A DNA stretch of 64,000 bases from Brachybacterium sp. P6-10-X1 (GTDB lineage: Bacteria > Actinomycetota > Actinomycetes > Actinomycetales > Dermabacteraceae). The position numbers and the translations under genes were made by a program. The stretch lies in the NCBI RefSeq assembly GCF_001969445.1, contig NZ_CP017297.1, positions 868,001 to 932,000 of the forward strand, read 5' to 3'. Shown piece after piece: positions 1 through 7,111 of this stretch (position 1 is its first letter; every line of letters starts with the position of its first letter). The notes beneath the pieces are model-generated. The model saw nothing but the letters and a program-made list of their open reading frames with translations, did not search any database and was not told the origin of the DNA.

Positions 1-340
1 GGATGGGCGGCGCTTCGCGCCGCTTCAGCGAAGGACTGAAGGACTCCTGTCCTTCCTGGCCTAGAAGGACCTGAAGGTCTTCTTCTTCTCCTCGCCGCCC
101 TCGTCGCTGGGCTAGCTGGTCTTCTGTTCTTCGCTGACACTTGCTCTTCGCCGCCATGGTCCAGGTGCGCGATGCGGGTCCGGGTGCCGGAGACGCGCCC
201 TGTGTGGTGCGGGCGCGTGCCGGATGCCGGATGCCGGGGCGCGATGCTGGAGGATGGGTCAAGATGCTGTCCCCTATAGATAAGGGATATGTCCTTGACC
301 AGCAACGATGCTCAGAAAACCGTCAGATTGTGACCGGATC
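1..340. other. Repeat-rich noncoding left edge
   Basis: No convincing gene. Positions 7-23 form a perfect 7-bp stem with a TTC loop, and 38-55 form a second perfect stem (GAAGGAC, TCCT loop, GTCCTTC). The heptamer GAAGGAC recurs at 30-36, 38-44 and 64-70, with an inverted copy at 49-55. From about 165 to 260 there are GATGCCGG-like word repeats. The stretch lies downstream of the minus-strand cassette, so the hairpins could end its transcripts; an iteron-like role is the alternative. Confidence 0.4.
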
Positions 341-757
341 TCAGGGCGTACCGTGGTTCCTCCCCGGCCCCGGATAGCCGATCCCGTGGACCCATCGCTT
401 CGCGGCGAGGTTCTGGCCGTACTGGGAGCCGTCCTCCGCACCGTTGATCCATACGTGCCGGGAGTTGGTTGGGTCATCGAGCAGACCCAGGGACCTGCCC
501 TTGACGATGGCTCTCTGGACTCCCCGGTCGCCACCTCCGACGATCGACTCCAGCTCTCCGGGCTCGAAGATCGCGTGGCCCACAGAGTCGGCCCGATCCG
601 TCGCGGCGAACCAGATTGCCACCTCTCGGGGCATTCCCTCGGTCGCGGCGAATTTACGTGCCTGATGCGCGAACAGCTTGGCGAAGCGGGTACGTCCGTC
701 CAACCAAATCTGCAACGCCTCGCCCCCTTCCGGTTCGGTGATCTCGATATCGCTCAT
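341..757 (-). CDS. Small hypothetical protein of the left island
   Basis: A 138-aa soluble acidic protein; I do not recognise the family. The stretch around residues 75-105 (VQRAIVKGRSLGLLDD, then an RHVWING segment) has the feel of a winged-helix hairpin, so DNA binding is possible but only inferred. Its ATG overlaps the stop of the upstream gene by the ATGA arrangement, so the two are translationally coupled. It is the last gene of the cassette visible here. Composition matches its neighbours and it lacks signal peptide or membrane segments. Confidence 0.6.
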   Translation of the reverse strand: MSDIEITEPEGGEALQIWLDGRTRFAKLFAHQARKFAATEGMPREVAIWFAATDRADSVGHAIFEPGELESIVGGGDRGVQRAIVKGRSLGLLDDPTNSRHVWINGAEDGSQYGQNLAAKRWVHGIGYPGPGRNHGTP

Positions 758-1134
758 GCCGCGCCCTCCTCGATGACCTCGACGCGGGGCAGATGACCAC
801 CTGCACGGCGATCCTCCAGACCCTCCCCAACCCCGCGTGCGAGCACGTGCCGGGGCATCACGACGATTGGCCGATAGACGGTTGCGTGTTCGGCGAACGC
901 GCCCGCCGCCTTCAGGTGCTCGACGGCCTTACGGATCTCGGGCACCTCGCTCGCGGCCTTCTCCTCGGCCTCCCCGGTCAGGGCTCGGAGGTACCCCGGT
1001 CGGTCCGTGACGTCCCAGACGCCGAACTCGTCGGCATTCTGGAGCGTGAGCACGAGTAGCACCATGGCAAGGCTGGCGCCGCTCTTCTGGAGCTGTTCGA
1101 CGTGATCCGCGATGCTTGCTCGACTTGCCATCAT
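754..1134 (-). CDS. Small hypothetical protein of the left island
   Basis: A 126-aa protein beginning MMASRASIADHV. The start at 1134 is preferred because a GGAGGGG ribosome site lies about 6 nt upstream and the ATG overlaps the previous stop as ATGA. The central part (EIRKAVEHLKAAGAFAEHAT) looks like a helix followed by a wing, as in many phage-type HTH proteins; this is a guess from pattern only. Longer upstream extensions in the same frame are Arg-rich antisense-type sequence and were rejected. Function unknown. Confidence 0.6.
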   Translation of the reverse strand: MMASRASIADHVEQLQKSGASLAMVLLVLTLQNADEFGVWDVTDRPGYLRALTGEAEEKAASEVPEIRKAVEHLKAAGAFAEHATVYRPIVVMPRHVLARGVGEGLEDRRAGGHLPRVEVIEEGAA

Positions 1135-1352
1135 TCGTTCCCCTCCTCGGTGTTGTCGTCCTGCCGTCGGCAGAACATGCTTCGTAGCTCGGCGATGCCC
1201 TCGTCGTCGACGAACAGCAGGGCCGCGATGAGGACGGCTGCGTCGGGATGGAGAGATTCTCGGCCCCGCAACAGCCATAGGGCCTCGTCCCTCAGCAGGG
1301 TTACGTCGACGGTGGCCGGCCTCGGCGTGGTCCATGGAGCTTCCGCATTCAT
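1131..1352 (-). CDS. Small hypothetical protein of the left island
   Basis: A 73-aa acidic protein starting MNAEAPWTTPRP, chosen because this ATG overlaps the stop of the preceding gene (ATGA at 1349-1352). It ends in a charged tail with RRQDDNTEEGNE. A hydrophobic stretch (AAVLIAALLFVDD) is too short and too close to acids to be a clear membrane span. No family recognised. Its place inside a chain of four overlapping genes argues that it is translated. Confidence 0.55.
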   Translation of the reverse strand: MNAEAPWTTPRPATVDVTLLRDEALWLLRGRESLHPDAAVLIAALLFVDDEGIAELRSMFCRRQDDNTEEGNE

Positions 1353-1651
1353 CGGCCACCGCCTCCGTAGCCTCCGAGGATCAGGTGGGCCGGAGTGCTC
1401 GAGGAGTCCAGGAGTCCCTGGGCCACGGCCTGACTGATGGCGGCCTCCAGCTCCCACTCGGTGCAGGGGTACTCATCCCGTGGCCGGGTGAGCATCCGCT
1501 GCAGTGCCGCCTTGCTCGGTGGGCACCACGAATAGTCGGTCTCGGTCTGCCCGCCGTTGACGATTACGGCGACGTGGACCAGGTGCGGTCGATAGGTGTT
1601 CTCGATCCTCAGGTGCTCGACGTAGCCGTCCAGCGGATCGCGGTCATGCAT
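1349..1651 (-). CDS. Small hypothetical protein of the left island
   Basis: A 100-aa protein starting MHDRDPLDGYVEHLR, with a GAAGGAG ribosome site 7-8 nt before the ATG. It contains an SWCPPSKAALQRML segment and ends in a glycine run. I do not recognise the family. It begins a run of overlapping genes (1651 down to 341), separated by only 81 nt from the upstream zinc-protein gene, so it is probably in the same transcript. Confidence 0.6.
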   Translation of the reverse strand: MHDRDPLDGYVEHLRIENTYRPHLVHVAVIVNGGQTETDYSWCPPSKAALQRMLTRPRDEYPCTEWELEAAISQAVAQGLLDSSSTPAHLILGGYGGGGR

Positions 1652-1732
1652 GGCGGTCTCCTTCGTCCGGGCAGGGGGTAGCCCGGTCGGTTCGTGTAGG
1701 AAGTCATCGAGAGCGACGTGCTCTCCAGGAAG

Positions 1733-2431
1733 TCAGGCGGGCTGGAGGGCTCCGGCATCGGGAACGCTGTCCCCGCTCGACATAGCGGCCCGGTGGGAGT
1801 CACGCCGGGGTCCGTAGTGCCATACGCCCCGTGCGTCGCTCCAGTATCGAGACGGGCCACCGTTCCGGAGGTCCAGGCACTCTCGAGCATCGCCAGGGCC
1901 GCGACGGTGACGCATGAACGGCTTCTCTCCGCTGAACGTCTCGTGGCAGGCTCCGCAGTGCCAGAACCGCGTCCCGTTCTTCAGCTCGGTCCCGCAGGTG
2001 CAGTGAGGGTGAGCCGTGTCGGGAGCAGCCTCGAGACGGTGTCCCCACTCGTGCCAGGAGAGCTGTCCGACGTGCTCCGGCCTACTCGTCCCGTCGGCGC
2101 ATTCGTCGCACTCCGCACGGAGATGGGCCAGCGTCCGCTGGTATGGGGTCAGGCGCTGGGACGGCTCGACATTGCGGCCCTCGGCAGGCTCCTCCTGGCC
2201 CGTGGTGTCGATCCGCTCTCCGACGGCGACAGGGCCAGGATCTCCCAGCACGTGCCCGGTCCCGTTCTCCAGCGCACGGAGCGCCTGAAGGCGAGTCGGG
2301 AACCTGCCGACCTCCGTCCCGGCGAGGGTGACGACGTAGCTGTTCGTTTCCTCCTCGTGCGAGATCGCGTGTCCACGGCTCCGCAGTGGACTACCGGACG
2401 CCACGCGCTCCGCGCTTGCGTCCTCGCTCAT
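1733..2431 (-). CDS. Putative FDXHR-type zinc-binding phage protein
   Basis: A 232-aa protein. The C-terminal half carries a zinc-ribbon-like pattern: HPHCTCG, then WHCGACHETFSG, then FMRHRRG, then a Cys at the start of ECLDLRNGG, and a closing GVWHYG. This layout matches the small phage and prophage zinc proteins annotated as FDXHR family, with the FD of the signature replaced by FM; I recognise this by pattern, not by search. The first 100 residues contain EEETNSYVVTLAGTEVGRF, which may be a small beta domain. The start at 2431 overlaps the stop of the HTH gene (ATGA), which excludes the much longer upstream extension. Role unknown; likely nucleic-acid binding. Confidence 0.6.
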   Translation of the reverse strand: MSEDASAERVASGSPLRSRGHAISHEEETNSYVVTLAGTEVGRFPTRLQALRALENGTGHVLGDPGPVAVGERIDTTGQEEPAEGRNVEPSQRLTPYQRTLAHLRAECDECADGTSRPEHVGQLSWHEWGHRLEAAPDTAHPHCTCGTELKNGTRFWHCGACHETFSGEKPFMRHRRGPGDARECLDLRNGGPSRYWSDARGVWHYGPRRDSHRAAMSSGDSVPDAGALQPA

Positions 2432-2658
2432 CGTCCGGCCGCCACGGGCTCGACGGCCTGAGCCTCCAGCCACGCCTCGATGTCCGCACGGGCGTAGAGG
2501 ATTGATCGCCCTGCCGTCACATAACGGGGACCGGTGCCCTTCCATCGAAGGTTGGCCAGGGTGCCAACGGGGATGCCGTACTCGGCCTCGACCCGCTTCG
2601 GCTTCAGGTAGACGGCGGGGGAATCGGCAACGGTGCCGGAGTTGAATGTGACGGTCAT
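2428..2658 (-). CDS. AlpA/excisionase-type helix-turn-helix protein
   Basis: A 76-aa protein of the MerR-like/AlpA/excisionase class: a short N-terminus, a recognition helix and wing (RVEAEYGIPVGTLANLRW, then GPRYVTAGRSILYARADIEAWLE), the usual size and the usual R-x-I-L-Y-x-x-x-D-I-E-x-W-L ending. Such proteins act as recombination directionality factors or transcription factors of integrated elements. A GGAAGG ribosome site lies about 8 nt before the ATG. It is coupled to the downstream zinc-protein gene. The integrase it would serve is not in this island as far as the window shows; the broken integrase at 3792-4329 lies on the other side of the attachment site. Confidence 0.75.
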   Translation of the reverse strand: MTVTFNSGTVADSPAVYLKPKRVEAEYGIPVGTLANLRWKGTGPRYVTAGRSILYARADIEAWLEAQAVEPVAAGR

Positions 2659-2763
2659 GGTGGTGTACCTTCCAGGTGACGGATCGGATCAGCCGGTGCT
2701 TCCAGGCGTAAGGTTGATCCAGGGTTGACCGGGGCCGCGGTTGCGTACTCCGGCTTTCTTGCT

Positions 2764-2784
2764 GTCCACGTAGGCTACGTGGAC
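2764..2784. promoter_or_regulatory. 21-bp perfect palindrome (candidate operator)
   Basis: Two 10-bp arms (GTCCACGTAG and its exact complement) separated by one base, in the 291-bp gap between the HTH gene and the 2950-3354 gene. It sits about 105 bp upstream of the HTH gene, where a promoter for the cassette would be expected. The rest of the gap shows nothing further I can name. Confidence 0.55.
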
Positions 2785-2949
2785 CGTAAGTCGGACGCGC
2801 CAAACAGGACGCCTCCCCAGGTCACGGCAGAGATGCCAGCGCGTCCAGGCTGAGGTGAGGATCGGCTGTGATCCCCTCTCACTAGAGAGGGACGATCACG
2901 AGGGCATCCGTGACCCCATCGGCGACGTGACGGTTCTGTGAAGGCTCCC

Positions 2950-3354
2950 TCAGGCGAGCTCGAGCACTCCGTCCAGCTCCTCCCACAGTCTCGGCAGTGC
3001 CGGATGCCCGTCGACCTCGAGAAGGCCGACGCCGTACGCCGGCCTCTCGTGCTCCTCCCAGAGCGGCACGGCAGGACCACCGTCCAGCGGCACGTCGTCC
3101 TCCCAGTCCTCCGGTCCCCACGGCGCTCGGCCGATCACGTAGCGACCACCGTCCAGCAGCTCGACCACGGCGAGTCCGAGGATCCTCAGCTCGACGTCCA
3201 GTAGGTGCCGTGATCTCCACCAGTCCTCGATCGCCTCGAGGGTCAAGTCCTCCGGTGCGCAGTGCAGGCCTACGCCCACTCCCTCGGCGACGTCGACAAG
3301 GGCGGCGTGATGGGTGGCCAAGATGACCTCGGTACGGCTGTTCAGTGTGTTCAT
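2950..3354 (-). CDS. Hypothetical acidic protein of the left island
   Basis: A 134-aa protein with about 20 % Asp plus Glu, starting MNTLNSRTEVILATHH. Tryptophan-rich patches (EDWWRSRHLL, APWGPEDWEDD) suggest a compact fold; no family recognised. Its ATG overlaps the stop of the small upstream gene (ATGA at 3351-3354), so the pair is coupled. Highly acidic small proteins of mobile elements are sometimes inhibitors or DNA mimics; nothing beyond composition supports that here. Confidence 0.55.
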   Translation of the reverse strand: MNTLNSRTEVILATHHAALVDVAEGVGVGLHCAPEDLTLEAIEDWWRSRHLLDVELRILGLAVVELLDGGRYVIGRAPWGPEDWEDDVPLDGGPAVPLWEEHERPAYGVGLLEVDGHPALPRLWEELDGVLELA

Positions 3355-3518
3355 GCCGAGGACGCTACGGCCCGAAATGTCGGCCCTCGGCGGCGGGTGA
3401 GCGACTGCGCCAGGGGATCAAGCTTCAGGGCGATGGGGTACACCATGGCGTCCTGGTCCTGGTGCTCGGTCACGGGTAGGTCACGGTTGGCGGCAAGGAG
3501 ATGTAGCAGGGGATGCAC
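3351..3518 (-). CDS. Small 55-aa protein at the head of the cassette
   Basis: Read directly from the minus strand: a GTG start at 3518 gives 55 residues beginning MHPLLHLLAANRDL and ending RAVASSA, with the TGA overlapping the next ATG. The next in-frame stop upstream is at 3549-3551, so the start must lie between; an ATG at 3446 would give a 31-aa version. The sequence is not Arg-rich antisense noise, and the ATGA coupling supports translation. No ribosome site stronger than GGA precedes the GTG. Function unknown. Confidence 0.45.
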   Translation of the reverse strand: MHPLLHLLAANRDLPVTEHQDQDAMVYPIALKLDPLAQSLTRRRGPTFRAVASSA

Positions 3519-3523
3519 GGGTC

Positions 3524-3563
3524 CGTTTCTACTCTGTGCTTTGCGTGTCTACTCTGTGTTTTG
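3524..3563. repeat. Two adjacent 20-bp direct repeats upstream of the cassette
   Basis: Positions 3524-3543 (CGTTTCTACTCTGTGCTTTG) and 3544-3563 (CGTGTCTACTCTGTGTTTTG) are back to back and 18/20 identical. They end 6 bp upstream of the GTG of the first minus-strand gene. A two-turn helical spacing of 20 bp fits a regulator or RNA-polymerase-associated factor binding on one DNA face. The remainder up to 3677 shows nothing I can name. Confidence 0.7.
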
Positions 3564-3677
3564 TTCGGGCACTCCCCTGCCTTCAGGTGATCCAAGATGA
3601 AGGCTAGGCACTCTCCAGACCTGGTCACGTAGGCACCTCGAGTCACCGTCGATCATCGCCAAACTACCTGCCCATGA

Positions 3678-3714
3678 ATCCGTCGGTCGCGGGTTCAAGC
3701 CCCGCCTGGGCTAC
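3678..3714 (+). repeat. attachment-site repeat, tRNA 3'-end remnant (left copy)
   Basis: 37 bp matching the 3' part of a tRNA: variable region, an intact T-arm (GCGGG, loop TTCAAGC, CCCGC) and the acceptor 3' strand. It is 36/37 identical to 18834-18870. No matching 5' half precedes it, so it is a remnant left by integration, not a tRNA gene. The anticodon is lost and the tRNA identity cannot be assigned. Confidence 0.8.
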
Positions 3715-3770
3715 GTTGTAGCTGGTCATAGTCGATCCCGATCAGGTACTCGGGATGTCGAACCGGCCAA

Positions 3771-3792
3771 GTTGCACCTTTGTTGCACCTTT
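3771..3792. repeat. Tandem 11-bp repeat next to attachment site
   Basis: GTTGCACCTTT occurs twice in a row (3771-3781 and 3782-3792), 57 bp from the attachment core and touching the stop codon of the integrase remnant. Paired short direct repeats beside attP are typical arm-type binding sites of tyrosine integrases, which is the likely role here. Confidence 0.6.
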
Positions 3793-4329
3793 CAATGCGA
3801 GCCCTTGGCCCGCGACAAGCCTGCCTCCTCGAGCCGGCGCTTCACTACTTGCCTGATCGAGTGCAACGTCATGTCCGGGAACCCGGCCGCATCGAACGTA
3901 CGTCGCAAGGACTTCTTCATCGCGTCATGATCCGGCATCCCGAGTCTGCGCGGAGTCGGGGAGACGAACTCGCACGCACTGTCGGTCGCCGACCTCAGGC
4001 GGACGAGCTCCTTGCGGAGCGCCCGTCTCCTCTTGAGGACCTCCACCGCGGCAGGCGTCATCGGCAGAGTCCGATACGACAGAGCGTTCTCGAGCATGGG
4101 TTCCCATTTCAGTCCCTCGCCCTTGCGTCGCATCACCAGGCCGGAGATGGTGACGCTCGCGGGATCGGAGTCGAGATCCACATCCGCCCATCGGATCGAG
4201 TTGAGTTCGTTGATGCGGCGTCCCGTTCTCGACCGCAAGAGCAATGACGTCGCGTGCCCCCGAGCTGGTCGCGTACGAGTTCTCGTCGATTCGGTTCAGC
4301 AGGGGACGGGTATCCCGGTCATTGGACAC
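3792..4329 (-). pseudogene. Tyrosine recombinase (integrase), frameshifted C-terminal remnant
   Basis: The catalytic domain of a phage-type tyrosine integrase. In one frame (4329 to about 4245) reads RPLLNRIDENSYATSSGA; in the next frame (4244 to 3792) follows LLRSRTGRRINELNSIRWAD, which holds the first catalytic Arg, and later TLHSIRQVVKRRLEEAGLS, the H-x-x-R region. The two pieces join into one protein only with a frameshift near 4245. The N-terminal arm and core-binding domains are missing, and the C-terminal Tyr motif (normally about 30 residues after H-x-x-R) is absent or replaced by the GLSRAKGSH end. The gene points at the attachment repeat at 3678-3714, the usual int-att layout, so it belonged to the island to its right. 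Confidence 0.8.
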
Positions 4330-4511
4330 CCGCGAGCGGTTCTTCTTGGCCTCCCGATCTTCCGGGAGGTCGCCACGTCGACGAAGTCCACGTGGCGCCG
4401 GCTTCGCTGGATGCGCAGCAGCTCGAGGTCGTGGTCACCGGTGTGATCTAGGGGACCTCCGGGGAAGACAGTCGCATCCTGCGCAGCCTGGAGCGCTGCC
4501 TGGATCCGGCC

Positions 4512-5278
4512 ATGACCCGCAAGGTCGACTTCATCCGCTACCTCACCACCCAGATTCGCCGGGATCTGGCCGACAAGGTGCGCGTGGCGATCGGCGATCC
4601 GCAGGTCGCGCCCCGTATCCGCCGCGTCGCCCGCGCGCTGCCCGCCGGCGCGTCACTGGAGTCGATTATCGACCGATACAACCTGGTCCACTCCCGCGAT
4701 CGCATCTCCACCACTCGGGCGATCCGCGCGCTCACGGCCGCCGCGGCCATCGAATGGACCGCCCTCCGAGACGTCTTCGAGGTCCGCGATGCGTACCCCA
4801 TTCCCGAACACCCCGACATCCGCCAGCTCATCGAGCACGGTCGCCGCGCCCACACCGCCCGCGGTGAACTGCTGCAGCTGATCGCGGACGGGATCCTCAC
4901 TCCCTGGGAGGGGCCGGTCGCCGCCGCCACGGCGGGCGAGAAGGCGCCGCTGCGCCTGACCCTCGATCAGCTGGTCACCGCCGGCCCCGGCATCGGCCAG
5001 GCGAGGGCCCGGGATATCACGGCGCAGGTCGTCCATGTCCTGGGCACCACGGAGGCGCACACCACCATGGGCGCGTCACTCTCGGCTATCTCCTGGACGA
5101 GCGGGCTCGAGGCGAGAGGCTGCTGGCGGTGCTGGACGCCTTCATCTCCCACGGACTGATCCGCGAGAACGCAGACCTCCCGGTGTGGACCGGTTTCCCC
5201 TTCACACCCCGCCCCGTCGACGTCGGACCAGTACGGTCACTATCGCACTGGACGGTGTCCGTTACGAGATCGACTTGA
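4512..5278 (+). pseudogene. Unrecognised gene broken by a frameshift
   Basis: Opens MTRKVDFIRYLTTQIRRDL and runs about 185 codons, including a GIGQARARDI segment that resembles a helix-hairpin-helix. Near 5070 the sense continues only in another frame (VTLGYLLDERARGERLLAVL, then LPVWTGFPFTPRP) to a TGA at 5276-5278. The intact protein would be about 250 aa. I cannot name the family. Sense-like codons also appear just upstream (about 4400-4511), so the true start may be earlier and lost. It runs into the lsr2 remnant, which lacks its own start. Confidence 0.5.
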
Positions 5279-5484
5279 ACGACGAGAACGCATCCGAGCT
5301 GCGCTCGAAATTCTCGAAGTGGACGTCACCCGCTCGGCGCGTCGGGGGCCGCGCTAAGCGCGGAACGGGCAAGAGGAACGAGACGAAGCTGATCCGCGAC
5401 TGGGCGGTGCATAATGGATACGATGTCTCCGATCGCGGACTTACCCCCGCCACGGTTCGGGAGGCATACGAGAAGGCTATCTAA
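5227..5484 (+). pseudogene. Lsr2-type nucleoid protein, 5'-truncated
   Basis: From TSTVTIALDGVRYEIDL to the stop this reads as the xenogeneic silencer Lsr2: the beta-sheet dimerisation segment, the ARRVGGR linker and the C-terminal DNA-binding domain (IRDWAVHNGYDVSDRG, then VREAYEKAI). About 20 N-terminal residues, including the start codon, are missing; the upstream bases belong to the broken gene before it. In Lsr2 the AT-hook-like RGR binds the AT-rich minor groove; here it reads RGL. Lsr2 homologues are frequent on actinobacterial plasmids and phages, consistent with an element origin. Confidence 0.75.
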
Positions 5485-5607
5485 CCAGGCCAGGCGTATT
5501 CGTCGGACGCGATCTTGAGCTTCTATATACACGCAGCCGACGGAACCCTATCCACGAATGGCAAAGAACTCGATTTCGCGCTGGCCATCTCGACCGTGTG
5601 CCCGCGT

Positions 5608-6411
5608 TCACAGTCGATGCCTTGCAAGAAATCCGCCTATGTCTCTAGCCCATTCCTCAACCTCGGTCCCAGCGAACGCGTGACCAGCGTTTTCATAATC
5701 ACGTAGCTCAGCTCCCTCGATCAGGTCAGCTAAATGGCGGGACGTCGACGGCAGAACCATGCGGTCTTGTCCCGCAACAATCACAAGCACAGGAATCCTC
5801 AAAGATTCGACAACCGTCGAGATGTCGAGATCCATTGAAAGTCGATATTGGGCACTCGCGCCGGAAGGGATCGTTCCCGCCATAGCATCGACTATCTGTT
5901 CATGCTTGTGCCGGGAGAGGTCGTTCATCATGTCTGGTGCGAAGCATGACTGGAAAATAAGTCTGGCGCGGGCTGTCGGGTCCGGCGATGATCCAAGAGC
6001 CTCGAACAGCGCGATGTTGTCCAACAATTGAGCGTCAGCTCGGGAAAATCCGGCGGTGAGCACCAATGCGGAAACTCGCTCGGGGTGGCGCGACGCAGCT
6101 GTCACTGCGACAGCAGCACCGAGGCTTAGCCCCACTATCGGAAAGCTGGAGAATCCTGCGGAACTTCCGACGGCCACCAGTTCGTCGGCGAGCGATTCTA
6201 GGATCAGCCGGCGGTCGGACAGCGGACGGTTCCCAGAACCTGGATAGTCCAGACCGAGGAGATGGCGGGAACTCGCCAAGTGGGTTGCTAAGGCGGCGAA
6301 GTTCCCTTTAACTCCTCCACCTGCCCCATGGGCAAGCATCAGCGGCGGCCCCGTTCCTATTGATAGAGCTCCGCGATTGTCTGTGTTGATCGTCCAGGAG
6401 AGTTCTGTCAT
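5608..6411 (-). CDS. Alpha/beta-fold hydrolase
   Basis: 267 aa, full length for the family. The oxyanion segment AHGAGGG is near residue 30, the nucleophile elbow GLSLG near 94-98, the acid in AGQDRMVLP and the His in ENAGHAFAG, so the catalytic triad is intact. No signal peptide: cytosolic. It is 19 bp downstream of the TetR gene on the same strand, so it is probably co-regulated, and it is divergent from an FAD monooxygenase/SDR pair. In such clusters the hydrolase commonly opens an ester or lactone or a ring-cleavage product made by the monooxygenase; the substrate cannot be deduced. Confidence 0.8.
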   Translation of the reverse strand: MTELSWTINTDNRGALSIGTGPPLMLAHGAGGGVKGNFAALATHLASSRHLLGLDYPGSGNRPLSDRRLILESLADELVAVGSSAGFSSFPIVGLSLGAAVAVTAASRHPERVSALVLTAGFSRADAQLLDNIALFEALGSSPDPTARARLIFQSCFAPDMMNDLSRHKHEQIVDAMAGTIPSGASAQYRLSMDLDISTVVESLRIPVLVIVAGQDRMVLPSTSRHLADLIEGAELRDYENAGHAFAGTEVEEWARDIGGFLARHRL

Positions 6412-6430
6412 TCTAGTGCTCCTACGCTGG

Positions 6431-7006
6431 TCACCGGTCGGCCATCAATCGCAGCCCGGCGATATGGACATCGATCATCCAGTCGGTCTGGTCGGGCAGC
6501 AGCTTCGCGGTCAGATCGGGCAAGGGTCGGGACAGGGCGATGATGCCGGCCACGAATCGATGGGGCTCGAGGTCGGCGGGCGCGAAGCCCTCCGCGGCGG
6601 CCTTTTCGAGGAGCCGCTCGATCGGTCTCAGGTCTCTCTCTCGCATCCCCTGCAGGAAGTCTTCCGCGCGGCCCTCGGCGGCGGCGAAGTCCGATCCGCT
6701 CGACGCCAGCGGGGCAATGCCCATCGCGGCGAGGCGATGGGTGGCGTCCCTCCAGGCCGCTTCCGGATCGCCGTCCCACCGGGCGAGGGACTCCTCGACG
6801 ATGGCCATCGTGCTCTTGTGGAGCCGCCCGACCACGGTCATGATGAGCTTCTCGCGATCCGGGAAGTGGCGGTGCATCGTCGCCACCCCCACCTCCGCGC
6901 GCTGAGCGATGGCGCGGAGCGAGACGTCGAAGCCGCCCCGCGCCCGGTACATCTCGAGCGCCGCCTCGATGATGCTGTCGCGATTGGCCCTGGCGTCTGC
7001 CCTCAT
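6431..7006 (-). CDS. TetR/AcrR-family repressor
   Basis: 191 aa. The N-terminal HTH reads ANRDSIIEAALEMYRARGG, then VSLRAIAQRAEVGVATMHRHF, and is followed by an all-helical ligand domain of usual length. The start at 7006 is chosen because GGAAGGCAGG lies just upstream; the longer version would need a TTG. It is divergent from the FAD monooxygenase across a 105-bp gap holding a palindrome, so it probably represses both operons and is released by the substrate of the pathway. Confidence 0.85.
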   Translation of the reverse strand: MRADARANRDSIIEAALEMYRARGGFDVSLRAIAQRAEVGVATMHRHFPDREKLIMTVVGRLHKSTMAIVEESLARWDGDPEAAWRDATHRLAAMGIAPLASSGSDFAAAEGRAEDFLQGMRERDLRPIERLLEKAAAEGFAPADLEPHRFVAGIIALSRPLPDLTAKLLPDQTDWMIDVHIAGLRLMADR

Positions 7007-7059
7007 GTTCCTGCCTTCCAACTCTGCGGTGCTTGCCGATCGACACCTGGAACACTACA

Positions 7060-7077
7060 CTCCATTTGCAAACGGAG
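7060..7077. promoter_or_regulatory. Candidate TetR operator
   Basis: CTCCATTTG followed directly by CAAACGGAG: an 18-bp inverted repeat with 8 of 9 matched pairs, in the divergent gap between the TetR gene and the monooxygenase gene, 35 bp before the monooxygenase GTG. Confidence 0.6.
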
Positions 7078-7111
7078 CAACGTGTTTCATTTACTGGAGG
7101 AGGCGTGCATC

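Noticed and set aside
3661..3714. Possible tRNA gene
   Set aside because: Only the T-arm, variable region and acceptor 3' strand are present; no D-arm, anticodon arm or acceptor 5' strand (AGCCCAG-like) precedes it. Treated as an attachment remnant.
6377..7111. Long N-terminal extension of the FAD monooxygenase
   Set aside because: The frame is open but antisense to the TetR gene; the GTG at 7112 has a strong ribosome site and gives the normal family N-terminus.
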